Notes: generated from the sequence alone by a model not told the origin. A DNA stretch of 64,000 bases from Nocardioides currus (GCF_003057875.1 NZ_PYXZ01000001.1:124001-188000), one strand, 5' to 3'; numbered from the stretch's first letter, positions 53,174-62,504 are shown. Translations and numbers: made by a program.

Positions 53174-54222
53174 AGCTGCACCGGCCCCGCCCCGCAACGG
53201 CCCGACCGCTCGTCTCCGTGGTCGTCCCCTGCTACAACTACGGCCACTTCCTGCCCGAGGCCGTCGAGAGCGCCCTCACCCAGACCGGGGTCGAGCTCGA
53301 GGTGATCATCGTCGACGACTGCTCGACCGACGACAGCGCCACCGTGGCCGAGGCCCTCGCGGCGCAGCACCCCGAGGTCACGCTGATCCGCAACCCCGTC
53401 AACCTGCGCCACATCGCGACCTACAACGTCGGTCTCGCGGCGACGACGGGCGACTTCGTGGTGCTGCTGTCCGCCGACGACCTCCTCGCCCCCGGCGCCC
53501 TCGCGCGGGCGGCCGCCGTGTTCATGGCCCACCCCGAGGTCACGCTGGTCTACGGCCAGGCGGTCACGTTCCACGAGCGCCCGCTGCCCGACCCCGAGCC
53601 GGCGCGCTCCTGGTCGACGTGGCAGGGGCACGAGTGGGTGACGCACTCGTGCCGCAACACCGGCAACCTGATCGTCAACCCGGAGGCCATCGTGCGCCGC
53701 AGCGTCCTCGACCGCGTCGGCGGCTACGACCCGACCTTCCCGCACGCCGCCGACATGCTGCTCTGGCTCCAGGCCGCGTGCCTCGGCGACGTCGCCCGGG
53801 TCAACGGGACGCAGGCCTACTACCGCGACCACGGCGGCAACATGCACCTCACCGACTACGCCGGGCTGCTCACCGACATGGGCGAGCGACGCAACCTGCT
53901 CGACGCGTTCCTCACCGACGGCCTCGGCGCGGCGATCCCCGACGCCGCCGGCCTGCGCGACGCCGCGCACCGGACCTTCGCCCGCGAGTCCCTGCGCTAC
54001 GCCCTGCACGAGCTCGACGGTGCGGGCCACCCCGACCAGGTCGACGCCCTCGTCGACTTCGCCGTCGAGACGTGGCCGGGCGTGCGGCGTACGCGCCTGT
54101 GGGCAGCGGTCGCCCGGCGGCAGCGGGGCCGGGTCCCCGCGTGGCGGGCGCAGGCCGCGCGACGGGTCTTCGCCCTGCGCTGGGCCCTGCGCTGGCAGCG
54201 ACGGCACAGGTGGGGCACGTGA
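53170..54222 (+). CDS. Family 2 glycosyltransferase
   Basis: A 350-residue GT-A fold enzyme. It has VSVVVPCYNYGHFLPEAVES, the nucleotide-binding IIVDDCSTDDS, and the metal-binding SADD in FVVLLSADDLL; the GGYDPTFPHAADMLLWLQAA segment is the acceptor region. It transfers a sugar from a nucleotide donor during repeat-unit assembly. ATGA overlap with the TolB-like gene and GTGA overlap with the flippase gene. Confidence 0.93.
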   Translation: MKLHRPRPATARPLVSVVVPCYNYGHFLPEAVESALTQTGVELEVIIVDDCSTDDSATVAEALAAQHPEVTLIRNPVNLRHIATYNVGLAATTGDFVVLLSADDLLAPGALARAAAVFMAHPEVTLVYGQAVTFHERPLPDPEPARSWSTWQGHEWVTHSCRNTGNLIVNPEAIVRRSVLDRVGGYDPTFPHAADMLLWLQAACLGDVARVNGTQAYYRDHGGNMHLTDYAGLLTDMGERRNLLDAFLTDGLGAAIPDAAGLRDAAHRTFARESLRYALHELDGAGHPDQVDALVDFAVETWPGVRRTRLWAAVARRQRGRVPAWRAQAARRVFALRWALRWQRRHRWGT

Positions 54223-55661
54223 CGACCATCGAGCCGAGCAGCCCGCCCACCCTGGACCGGGCCGTCAAGACCGGGCTCACGTGGAGCGCCGTCAACACCC
54301 TCCTGCTGCGGCTGGGATCGCTCGCCGTGGGGATCGTGCTGGCGCGCATCCTCTCCCCCACGGAGTTCGGCACGTTCGCGGTCGCGATGACCGTCCAGAC
54401 GCTGGTGCTGAGCCTCAGCGACCTCGGCCTGGCCACGCAGCTGGTGCGCAGCAAGGACTTCGAGGGCGAGGCCCCGACGATCGCGACGCTCGGCGTGCTG
54501 AGCGGGTTCGCGCTGGCCGGCGCGATGATCGCCACCTCGCCGTGGATCGCGCGCGGGATGGGCAGCGCCGAGGCGACCAGCGCGATCGCCGTCCTCGGGG
54601 TCACGGTGGGCATCGCCGGCTTCGGCGTCGTGCCGTTCGCGCTGCTGCTCCGCGACTTCCGGCAGGGCCACCTGCTGGCCGCGACCGCCGCCGACTTCGT
54701 CACCGGCACGGTCGTCTCGATCCTGCTGATCACGCAGTTCGACCTCGGCGCCCTCGGCCTCGCCTGCGGCCGCCTCGCAGGCCAGCCGATGGCCACGCTC
54801 CTGCTCTTCGTCGTAACGCGACGCCGCCCGCACTTCGGCTGGAACCGCGCGCTGATGTCCGACGCGGCTCGCTTCGGGCTGCCCATCGCGGGCGCCAACG
54901 TGCTCTCGTGGGCCACGCTCGGGCTGCCGACGCCGATCATCGCGCACGGCGTCGGCCTGACGCTGCTCGGCTTCTACGTCCTGGCCTTCAACGTCTCGAG
55001 CTGGCCGATGACCGTGCTCGGCCAGGCCGTGCGCGCCGTCGCGCTCCCGGCGTTCAGCCGCACCACCGACCTCGACCAGTCCGTCGTCTTCCGGCGCAGC
55101 CTCCGCCTCACCTGGACCATCGCCGCCCCGTGCGGCGTCGCGCTGGCCGTGCTCGCCGAGCCCGTCATCCTCACGTTGTACGGCGATCGCTGGGACCGCG
55201 CCTGGCCCGTGCTCGCCGTCCTGGGGATCTTCGGGTCGGTGCGGGTCGCCTTCGACCTGTTCGCGGCGTTCCTGCTGGCGCACGGCAGCTCGCGCACCGT
55301 CTTTCTGGTGCAGCTCGCCTGGCTGGTCACGCTGCTCCCGGCGTTGTTCGTCGGCGTCCGGGTCGGCGGGCTCGTCGGTGCGGCGCTGGCGCAGGTCCTC
55401 GTCGTGGTTGCCGTGTCGGTGCCGATGTACCTGCGCGCGCTGCACCAGGTCGGCATCGACACCCGCGGACTGGCAGCGGCCCTGGCCCGGCCGAGCGCCG
55501 CCGCCCTCGTCGCGGGTGCCGCGGGCTGGTTGGCCCGCGAGGCGTTCTCGGCCCCCGTGCTGGCCCTGGCCGCCGGCTCCCTCGCCGGGCTCGTGGTCTA
55601 CGCCGCGCTGATGGGTCGCCAGTTCCTGGCCGAGGCCGAGATCCGGGGGGTGCGGTCGTGA
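54219..55661 (+). CDS. Wzx-type oligosaccharide flippase
   Basis: A 480-residue polysaccharide transporter of the MOP superfamily with 12-14 helices. Typical parts are LRLGSLAVGIVLARILSPTE (first helix and the conserved LxP motif), LSDLGLATQLVRSKDF, and LYGDRWDRAWPVLAVLGIFG. It should flip the lipid-linked repeat unit. The GTG at 54219 overlaps the GT2 stop by GTGA and its end overlaps GT4 by 4 bp. Confidence 0.92.
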   Translation: MTTIEPSSPPTLDRAVKTGLTWSAVNTLLLRLGSLAVGIVLARILSPTEFGTFAVAMTVQTLVLSLSDLGLATQLVRSKDFEGEAPTIATLGVLSGFALAGAMIATSPWIARGMGSAEATSAIAVLGVTVGIAGFGVVPFALLLRDFRQGHLLAATAADFVTGTVVSILLITQFDLGALGLACGRLAGQPMATLLLFVVTRRRPHFGWNRALMSDAARFGLPIAGANVLSWATLGLPTPIIAHGVGLTLLGFYVLAFNVSSWPMTVLGQAVRAVALPAFSRTTDLDQSVVFRRSLRLTWTIAAPCGVALAVLAEPVILTLYGDRWDRAWPVLAVLGIFGSVRVAFDLFAAFLLAHGSSRTVFLVQLAWLVTLLPALFVGVRVGGLVGAALAQVLVVVAVSVPMYLRALHQVGIDTRGLAAALARPSAAALVAGAAGWLAREAFSAPVLALAAGSLAGLVVYAALMGRQFLAEAEIRGVRS

Positions 55662-56794
55662 CGAGGCGCAGGGTGGTGCTGGTGACGCACGACGCGTCGC
55701 TGACGGGCGCCCCGATGGTCGCACTGCTGGTGGCGCGGTCGCTGGCCGAGCAGGGTGACGAGGTCACCGTGGTCTCGCGGCGCTCCGGTCCCCTGCTGGC
55801 CGACTTCGCCGCCGTCGCCCCGACCGTGCCCGAGCTGCTCTACCGCGTGCGTCGCCGGCTGTGGGAGTCGCGCGTGCTGCGGCCCGTCGCCTGGATCGTC
55901 GACGTGCTGGCCGCGACCGCGACGCTGGCGCGCCACCGCGCCGACCTCGTCTACGTCAACAGCACCGCCGCCTCGATCTACGTCCACGCCGCCCGCTGGC
56001 TGAAGGTGCCGGTCGTGCTGCACGTGCACGAGTCGGACGCCAACACCGACATGTTCCTGTCGCAGGCCCGGGTCGACGACCTGGAGGGCGTGGAGCTGGT
56101 GGCCTGCTCCCCGCAGGTGGAGCGGGACCTGATGGCGCGGACCGGGCGCCCGTCCGGCGGCGTGCACCTGCTGCTGTCGGTGCCGGACGCCGACCGCTTG
56201 CGCGCGATGGCGTGCGAGGACGGCGGTGCGCCGCCGGCCGGCGACCCGCTGATGGTCGGGGCGACCGGCAGCGTCGGGCACCGTAAGGGCACCGACCTGT
56301 GGCTGCAGGTGGCGCGGATCGTGCAGGCGTCCCACCCCGCGCACTTCGTCTGGGTCGGCGAGCTGGGCGACCCCGCGATGGCCGTGCCGACCCCCGGCGT
56401 CGACTTCACCGGCCCGACCTCCAACCCCTATCCCGCGATGGCGTGGTTCGACATCGCCACCCTGCCGTCGCGCGACGACCCGTTCCCGCTCGTCGTCGTG
56501 GAGTCGATGCTGCTCGGCAAGCCGGTCGTCGCCTTCGACGTCGGCAGCGTGCGCGACCAGGTCGGCGAGGGCGGCATCCTCGTCCCGCCGGAGGACGTCG
56601 AGGCGTTCGCCGCGGCCGTCCTGCACCTGCTGACCGACGAGTCCGCCCGAGCCGCGCTGGGCGTGGCTGCCCGGGAGCGGGCGGAACGTCTCTTCTCCTC
56701 GACCGCGTTCACCCACCGACTGCGCGAGATCCTCGGCGCCCCGACCGGTCCGACCGGTCAGGAGCCGAGGATCGCCGCCCGCCAGGCGAGATAG
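55658..56794 (+). CDS. Family 4 glycosyltransferase
   Basis: A 378-residue GT-B fold enzyme. N-terminal acceptor half starts VTHDASLTGAPMVALLVARS; the donor half has VGATGSVGHRKGTDLWLQVA and VVVESMLLGKPVVAFDVGSV, including the catalytic Glu region. It overlaps the flippase by GTGA. The final 37 bp overlap the convergent glycosyltransferase gene at 56758, so both genes share their ends. Confidence 0.92.
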   Translation: MTRRRVVLVTHDASLTGAPMVALLVARSLAEQGDEVTVVSRRSGPLLADFAAVAPTVPELLYRVRRRLWESRVLRPVAWIVDVLAATATLARHRADLVYVNSTAASIYVHAARWLKVPVVLHVHESDANTDMFLSQARVDDLEGVELVACSPQVERDLMARTGRPSGGVHLLLSVPDADRLRAMACEDGGAPPAGDPLMVGATGSVGHRKGTDLWLQVARIVQASHPAHFVWVGELGDPAMAVPTPGVDFTGPTSNPYPAMAWFDIATLPSRDDPFPLVVVESMLLGKPVVAFDVGSVRDQVGEGGILVPPEDVEAFAAAVLHLLTDESARAALGVAARERAERLFSSTAFTHRLREILGAPTGPTGQEPRIAARQAR

Positions 56795-57894
56795 CGGCGG
56801 TCCCAGTCATGTGCAGACCTGAACTCAGCCGTCTCTGCGGCCGTGGCCCGTGGCCCGGCGGCCGCTGCGAGCACCTCGGGTGCGAGGCGTGCGCCGTGGG
56901 CGACGAGTCGGCAGTGCGGCGACAGTCCGCGCATCGGCTCGAGGTCGGTCGCGACGACCGGCGCACCGGCGCCGAGGTACTCGTACACCTTGAGGGGGCT
57001 CATCCCCTCGGTCTCGGGGACGTGCGGGACCAGGCACACGTCGGCGACGGCCATCATGGCCAGCACCTGCGGACGCGGCTCGGCGTCCCGGATGAGGACG
57101 TTGTGCCGCGTGGCCAGGTCGGTGAAGCACTCGGGCTCCTGCATCGGGCCGACGAGGACCAGCGTCCACTCGGCCGGCAGGTCGTCGGCGAGGTCCTGCA
57201 GGGCCTCGACGTCGATGCGGCGCTGCAGGCTGCCGGCGTAGAACGCGACCTTGCCGCCGAGCGCGGCGAACCACGCGGGCACGGCTGCTTGCTCCTCGAA
57301 GTCGGCGGACACGATGCCGTTGGGCACGACGGTGCTGCGCCGGGCGCCGATGATGTCGACGATCGCCTGCGTCACCGCGACCACGTTGACGTCGCGGGCC
57401 ACGACCTCGGCGTACGCCCATCCCACCAGCGCAGCGGAGTCGGGGACGCCGCGGAAGTCGTCCCAGGCGTAGAACGCGACGTCACGCCACACGTCGCGGT
57501 CGGCGACGGCGGCCAGCACCGGGTGGCTGGTGACGAGCACCGTGCTCGACGGGTCGACGTGGCGCTGCAGCCGGCGGTCGAGCCGTCGCTGGACGGCGAC
57601 TGCTTCGTCCCGCTCGGTCGGCTCGCCGCGTCGCCAGCGCCGGGGCTGCAGGTGCTCGCGCGACGGGTCGATGGCGAAGGGCGGCGGCGCCGGCCGGTCG
57701 GGCTTCAGCCGTCGGAGCTGGCTGCGGACCGGGTCGACGAGCACGGCCCGCTCGACGGACCGGTCGTCGCGCAGCCGGGTCGCGATGCGCTCGGGCGAGA
57801 AGGCGGAGCCGACGCGCAGGGCGTCGGCCCAGGTGCGGTAGCCCAGCGCGTAGACGACCGTGGTGACCGGGCTGGTGGTCGGTGTGGCCACCAC
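56758..57894 (-). CDS. GT-B glycosyltransferase
   Basis: A 378-residue glycosyltransferase read against the operon. It has FYAWDDFRGVP and ARRSTVVPNGIVSADFEE in the middle and the donor domain with KVAFYAGSLQRRIDVEALQD, MSPLKVYEYLGAGAPVVATD. These match GT4-type/TagO-independent families such as those with a GT1 C-terminal signature. Its start is 6 bp from the end of the next minus-strand GT gene, so both form a short minus-strand unit inside the locus. Confidence 0.88.
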   Translation of the reverse strand: MVATPTTSPVTTVVYALGYRTWADALRVGSAFSPERIATRLRDDRSVERAVLVDPVRSQLRRLKPDRPAPPPFAIDPSREHLQPRRWRRGEPTERDEAVAVQRRLDRRLQRHVDPSSTVLVTSHPVLAAVADRDVWRDVAFYAWDDFRGVPDSAALVGWAYAEVVARDVNVVAVTQAIVDIIGARRSTVVPNGIVSADFEEQAAVPAWFAALGGKVAFYAGSLQRRIDVEALQDLADDLPAEWTLVLVGPMQEPECFTDLATRHNVLIRDAEPRPQVLAMMAVADVCLVPHVPETEGMSPLKVYEYLGAGAPVVATDLEPMRGLSPHCRLVAHGARLAPEVLAAAAGPRATAAETAEFRSAHDWDRRYLAWRAAILGS

Positions 57895-57900
57895 GGCGCC

Positions 57901-59082
57901 TCAGACCAGCAGCCGCGCCGGGCGCGACTGCGGTTCGGTCCAGATCTCGTCGGCGTGCCGGGCGGCGTCGCCGACCAGCACCCAGTAGCCGATGTCGTCG
58001 TGGTAGCCCACGACGTGCGGCGCGCTCCCGACGTGCACACGCAGCTTGGCGAGCTGGTCGACGTCCACGTTGGTCCAGATGCAGGCGCTGCCCGCGACGT
58101 CGACCACGGGACCCGACTCCAGCGGCCCGCTGGTGAACACGACGTCGTACGACGCCCGACGCAGCCGCGTGCCCTCGGGCGACTCCGGGAACGGCCGGTC
58201 GCCGGCGACGACGTTGTGCACGCGGATCGGGGCGTCGCCGGCGTGCTCGGCGATGCGGTCGATGTCGCGACGCAGGTCGCCCAGGACGACGGTGCTGCCG
58301 CCGCCCGCCGCGCGGTGCGCCGTACGAGCGGCGAGCGAGGCCTTGGCCCAGCGCAGCCGCCACCGGTGGTCGGCCAGGAAGCCCGACGCACGCAGGGCCT
58401 GCGTCCGCCCGGTCGCCCCGATCACCCCGCAGGTCGTCTGCAGGGGCAGCAGGTCGGGGTGCATGCGCGCCACGGCGGCGTGCGCCTCGTCGAGCCGGGC
58501 GAGGTTGGTCGACAACGAGTTGTGGCTCATCGGGATGTCGATCGCGACGACCGCCCGACCCTCGCCGCGGCGACGCTGGCCCCACTCGACGGCGTAGGCG
58601 TGCCAGGCCAGGACGGGGTCCTCGGACAGCGGGTCCTCGAGCAGGTCGGACCGCCGCGCCAGGAACAGCACCTCGTCGAGGCTGTCGACGGGCATCGGCT
58701 CGTCGTCGGTCTCACCGATGAGCACGAGCCGGTCACGGATCCGCCCGCGGATCCGGCCGTCGGCCCCGATGCCCACCGCACCGACCAACCCGAGACCGGG
58801 ATCATCCATCAACACGGCGGCCGCCTCCTCGAGGGCGACCAGGGAATGCAGGTAGATGTCTTGCTGGACGAACACGACGACGTCGCGGGTGGCGTCACGC
58901 ACACCCTCGTTGAGCGCGGCACCGGCGGTGGTGTGACGCTGCCCCCGGTTGTCGACCGGGAGGTACTCCAGGTCGGGCGCCTGCGCCCGCTGGTCCTCGA
59001 TGGAACGGTCGAGGCAGTCGAGACGCACTGCCTCGTTGTTCCAGACCGAGACGATCGAGACCGCAACGCGCCGACTGGCCAT
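57901..59082 (-). CDS. GT2-like glycosyltransferase
   Basis: A 393-residue protein. The N-terminal domain has GT-A features: VAVSIVSVWNNEAVRLDCLD, VDNRGQRHTTAGAALNEGVR and VVVFVQQDIYLHSLVALEEA (probable metal site). The canonical DD/DxD pair is altered (QQD), so donor use needs checking. The C-terminal third has VHNVVAGDRPFPESPEGTRL and a region that may be a methyltransferase or GT fold remnant. It is divergent from the Wzz-like gene across 112 bp. Confidence 0.78.
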   Translation of the reverse strand: MASRRVAVSIVSVWNNEAVRLDCLDRSIEDQRAQAPDLEYLPVDNRGQRHTTAGAALNEGVRDATRDVVVFVQQDIYLHSLVALEEAAAVLMDDPGLGLVGAVGIGADGRIRGRIRDRLVLIGETDDEPMPVDSLDEVLFLARRSDLLEDPLSEDPVLAWHAYAVEWGQRRRGEGRAVVAIDIPMSHNSLSTNLARLDEAHAAVARMHPDLLPLQTTCGVIGATGRTQALRASGFLADHRWRLRWAKASLAARTAHRAAGGGSTVVLGDLRRDIDRIAEHAGDAPIRVHNVVAGDRPFPESPEGTRLRRASYDVVFTSGPLESGPVVDVAGSACIWTNVDVDQLAKLRVHVGSAPHVVGYHDDIGYWVLVGDAARHADEIWTEPQSRPARLLV

Positions 59083-59194
59083 GCGGCAAGAGTAGGTGAA
59101 TCGAACGACGACGGTGGCCGTTGCGGACGGATACCCTTGATGGGGGATCGGGCCCTTGTCGTCGCACGTGTCGCCGCAAGGATGGGGGAACCTC

Positions 59195-60121
59195 ATGGAC
59201 TTCGTTGACGTGCTGCGCGTGCTGGGCCGGCGCTGGCTGATCGTGCTGCTCGGTGTGCTGGTCACCGGCGCGGCCGGCTTCTACGCGATCACCGTCGTGC
59301 CCACGCAGTACCAGGCCAGGGCGCAGTACGTCCTGCTGCTGCCCTCGGGCGCGACGGGCCTCACCAACCCGACCAACCCCTACATCAACCTCAACAGCGG
59401 GCTGATCTTCGCCACCAGCCTGATCGCGAGCGACCTCGGCACCAAGGACGTCGCCCGCACCCTGGTCGAGGACGGGTTCGACTCCGACTACTCGATCGCG
59501 CAGAGCACGTCGGGTGGCCCGTCCCTCGACGTGGTCGTCAACGGCAGCGACCCCGACGACGTGCTCGCCACCCGCAACGAGCTGCTGGCCCGCTTCGACG
59601 AGGAGCTCGACACGCTCCAGGACATCCCGGGCATCCCCGACCGGCAGCTGATCTTCTCGCGCACCAACGCCGTCGACCCGGTCGCCGAGGTCGTGCCGGG
59701 TGCGAAGAAGAAGGCGCTGGTGCTGATCGCGGCGGTGGGCATGGTCGTCACGCTCGTGCTCGCGTTCTCGATGGACGGGCTGCTTCGTCGCCGTACGGCG
59801 CGCAAGCAGGCCCTCAAGCAGCCCGCCGCCTCCGGCGCCCCCGAGCCGCCGGCCGAGACGGTCGACACCTCGACCCCGCCGGCCGGGACCGCCGACACCT
59901 CGAGCCCGCCGGCCAAGACGCCGAAGCCCAAGAAGCCCAAGCAGAAGCGGCCTGCGACCGGGCAGGCGACCGGGCAGGCGAAGGCCGGGGACAAGGCGCG
60001 GCCTGCTGACGACGCGAAGGACTCCGAGTCGGCCGAGGCCGACCAGGGCGAGGACGAGTCCGGCTCGGCGATCTCGATCCGCCGGTTCGGCCGGAGCAAG
60101 TCGGTCAGCCGGGCGTCATGA
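59195..60121 (+). CDS. Wzz-type chain-length regulator without kinase domain
   Basis: A 308-residue protein. Helix 1 (RRWLIVLLGVLVTGAAGFYA) and helix 2 around residues 172-192 (ALVLIAAVGMVVTLVLAFSM) flank a periplasmic coiled region, the PCP/Wzz topology. After helix 2 there is no BY-kinase domain; instead residues ~200-308 are Pro/Ala/Lys-rich with a near repeat (TSTPPAGTADTSSPPAKT) and then Lys/Asp/Glu runs. It probably controls polymer length. It overlaps the next gene by ATGA. Confidence 0.87.
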   Translation: MDFVDVLRVLGRRWLIVLLGVLVTGAAGFYAITVVPTQYQARAQYVLLLPSGATGLTNPTNPYINLNSGLIFATSLIASDLGTKDVARTLVEDGFDSDYSIAQSTSGGPSLDVVVNGSDPDDVLATRNELLARFDEELDTLQDIPGIPDRQLIFSRTNAVDPVAEVVPGAKKKALVLIAAVGMVVTLVLAFSMDGLLRRRTARKQALKQPAASGAPEPPAETVDTSTPPAGTADTSSPPAKTPKPKKPKQKRPATGQATGQAKAGDKARPADDAKDSESAEADQGEDESGSAISIRRFGRSKSVSRAS

Positions 60122-61533
60122 GCACGACGCCCGTCGTCCCGGCCCCGACGGGGACGGGAAGCCCGCCGGTCCCCGACCGGGCCTCCCTCCCGGCGGCGCG
60201 CCTGCTCGTCCTCTGGGCGGGCCTGATGCTGCTCCTGCCGAGCGAGCTGGTGCTCCCCCAGATCGGCTCGGCCGGCTCCCCCGCCAACCTGCTCGGAGTG
60301 GGGTTCCTGCTCTGGTGGGTGTGCGCGAAGCTCGCCGGCCGGGTCGAGGCGCCGATCAACCCGATGCACGTCGCGCTGGCCATCCTGGTGGTCGTCGTGC
60401 TCATCTCGTTCGCCAACGGCATGGTCCACGGGTGGACGCGGCCCGTCGACATCCGACAGCCCGCCGACGCGGTCTACACCTTCACGCCCGTCTCCCAGGC
60501 GGAGCTGTTCGACAAGTCGATGCTGGGTGGGATGCGCGGCCTGATCACGATCGGCAGCTGGGTGGGCGTGGCGCTGATGGTGATGGACGGCCTCAGGTCG
60601 TGGCGCGAGATTGACCGCCTCGTCTCGTGGGTGGTCTGGATGAGCGCCGTGGTCGCCGCGATCGGGATCTACCAGTACTTCACGGGCGACAACCTCGCAC
60701 GCTTCATCCGCGTGCCGGGGCTCTCGGCGACGTACGAGATCGGCACGTCCATCTCGCGCTCGGTGCTCAACCGGGTCTCGTCGACCACGACGCACCCGAT
60801 CGAGTTCTGCGTCGTGCTCACGACCATCTTCCCGCTGGCGATGCACCGTGCCCTCCACCCGCACGCGGTCGGCACGCTCAACAAGATCGTGGCCTGCTAC
60901 GTCCCGGCCGGGCTGATCGGGCTGGCGATCCCGATGGCCGTGTCGCGCTCGGGCATCGTCGCGCTGGCGGTGGTGATGATCGTGCTGTTCAGCGGCTGGC
61001 CCAACAACCGCCGCATCTGGGTGGTGGTGCTCGCCCCGCCGACGGCGATCCTCATGCGCTCGGCGCTGCCCGGCCTCCTCGGCACCATCAAGGCGCTGTT
61101 CAGCCAGGGCACGTCCGACCCCAGCGTCACGGCACGCACCGCCGACTACGGCGCCGTGCTGGAGATCTACTCCGCGCAGCCGTGGTTCGGCCGCGGTGCG
61201 TTCACCTTCATCCCGCAGTACTACCGGGCGCTCGACAACCAGATCCTCCTCAACCTGGTCGAGCTCGGTGCGATCGGGCTCGCGGCGTCCATCTGGATCT
61301 TCGCCGTCGGCTACTACCTCGCGCGCTACGCCAAGCGGCACGCCCTGAGCATCGAGCGCTCGCACTTCGGCCTCGCCCTGTCGGCCGGCATCCTGGCGAT
61401 GCTGATCACCTACGTCACCTTCGACGCGTGGGGCTTCGCCAAGGCCGGGGCCGTGACGTTCTTCCTGCTCGGCCTCGCCGGCGCCGCCCGGAAGCTGGCC
61501 CATACGCCCGACGACACCCGGCCCGCCACATGA
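60118..61533 (+). CDS. O-antigen ligase/Wzy-like polymerase
   Basis: A 471-residue membrane protein with 10-12 helices. Helix and loop features are LLPSELVLPQIGSAGSPANL at the start, the region IYQYFTGDNLARFIRVPGLS, THPIEFCVVLTTIFPLAMHR, AVSRSGIVALAVVMIVLFSG with a conserved SRSG, and FGRGAFTFIPQYYRALDNQI in a late loop. This matches the O-antigen ligase/polymerase family. It should polymerise or ligate the flipped repeat units. ATGA overlaps on both sides couple it to neighbours. Confidence 0.88.
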   Translation: MSTTPVVPAPTGTGSPPVPDRASLPAARLLVLWAGLMLLLPSELVLPQIGSAGSPANLLGVGFLLWWVCAKLAGRVEAPINPMHVALAILVVVVLISFANGMVHGWTRPVDIRQPADAVYTFTPVSQAELFDKSMLGGMRGLITIGSWVGVALMVMDGLRSWREIDRLVSWVVWMSAVVAAIGIYQYFTGDNLARFIRVPGLSATYEIGTSISRSVLNRVSSTTTHPIEFCVVLTTIFPLAMHRALHPHAVGTLNKIVACYVPAGLIGLAIPMAVSRSGIVALAVVMIVLFSGWPNNRRIWVVVLAPPTAILMRSALPGLLGTIKALFSQGTSDPSVTARTADYGAVLEIYSAQPWFGRGAFTFIPQYYRALDNQILLNLVELGAIGLAASIWIFAVGYYLARYAKRHALSIERSHFGLALSAGILAMLITYVTFDAWGFAKAGAVTFFLLGLAGAARKLAHTPDDTRPAT

Positions 61534-62441
61534 CGCAGGCCGGCGTCGACGTCGCGGTCGTCGTGGTCACCTACAACTCCAGCGACGTGCTCCCCGGACT
61601 GGTCGAGACGCTGCCCGTCGGGCTCGACGGCGTCACCTGGCAGCTCGTGGTGGTCGACAACGCCTCGAGCGACGACAGCCCCGGCCTCGCCGCCCGCCTG
61701 GCCCCCGACTGCACGGTCGTCGAGACCGGCCGCAACGCCGGCTACGCCGCCGGCCTCAACGCCGGCGTGCTCGCCGCTCCCCCGCACCGCGCCGTGCTGG
61801 TCCTCAACCCCGACGTGCGCCTGGAGCAGGGCTGCGTCGCCACCCTGCTCGCCGCGCTCGATCGCCCGGGCGTCGGGATCGCGGTGCCCCGGCTCGGGGA
61901 CGGCGACGGTGCGCTGCACCTGTCCCTGCGCCGCGAGCCCACGGTCCTGCGAGCCTGGGGCGACGCGCTGCTCGGCGCCCGGCGCGCCGGTCGCTGGAGC
62001 GCGCTCGGCGAGCTGGTGACCGACCCCGCGGCGTACGCCGACGGCCGCACCGTCGACTGGGGCGAGGGTTCGACGCAGCTGGTCTCGGCGGCGTGCTGGC
62101 AGGCGTGCGGGCCGTGGGACGAGAGCTTCTTCCTCTACTCCGAGGAGACGGAGTTCGGCCTGCGCGCGCGCGACCGCGGCTTCGCGACGTGGTTCGAGCC
62201 GACCGCTCGCGCCACACACCTGCAGGGCGAGTCGATGACCTCGCCGCGGCTGTGGGCCCTGCTCGCGACCAACCGCGTGCGCCTGCACTGGCGTCGCCAC
62301 GGACCGTTCGCCGGCCTCGCGTTCTGGGCAGGCGTCACCCTCCGCGAGGCCAGCCGTGCCGCACTCGGGAAGGCGACCAGTCGGGCCGCACTGTCGGCGC
62401 TGCTGAGTCCGCGCCAGTGGCGGACGCGTCCCGCGCCGTGA
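61530..62441 (+). CDS. Family 2 glycosyltransferase (rhamnosyltransferase-like)
   Basis: A 303-residue GT-A enzyme. It opens VAVVVVTYNSSDVLPGLVET, then VVVDNASSDDSPGLAARLAP, NAGYAAGLNAG and VLVLNPDVRLE (metal-binding NPD). The FFLYSEETEFGLRARDRGF segment is the GT2 acceptor/catalytic motif with acidic residues, typical of WbbL-type rhamnosyltransferases. It is the last gene of the second exopolysaccharide unit, followed by a dispersed-repeat hairpin. Confidence 0.92.
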   Translation: MTQAGVDVAVVVVTYNSSDVLPGLVETLPVGLDGVTWQLVVVDNASSDDSPGLAARLAPDCTVVETGRNAGYAAGLNAGVLAAPPHRAVLVLNPDVRLEQGCVATLLAALDRPGVGIAVPRLGDGDGALHLSLRREPTVLRAWGDALLGARRAGRWSALGELVTDPAAYADGRTVDWGEGSTQLVSAACWQACGPWDESFFLYSEETEFGLRARDRGFATWFEPTARATHLQGESMTSPRLWALLATNRVRLHWRRHGPFAGLAFWAGVTLREASRAALGKATSRAALSALLSPRQWRTRPAP

Positions 62442-62467
62442 GGGCGACGACGACCAGCCGCGAGGCT

Positions 62468-62504
62468 CGGTCGATCGCAGTGATCCGATGACTGCGATCG
62501 ACCG
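62468..62504. repeat. Copy B of a dispersed palindromic element, may act as a terminator
   Basis: A perfect 14-bp inverted repeat, 62468-62481 with 62491-62504, with a 9-base loop GATCCGATG. The left arm plus loop repeats 32006-32027 with one difference. It is 27 bases past the last glycosyltransferase stop, so it may also terminate the operon; no T run follows. Confidence 0.7.

Noticed and set aside
49413-62441. The locus as a secondary-metabolite cluster
   Set aside because: There are no PKS, NRPS, terpene or RiPP genes; all pieces fit polysaccharide synthesis.
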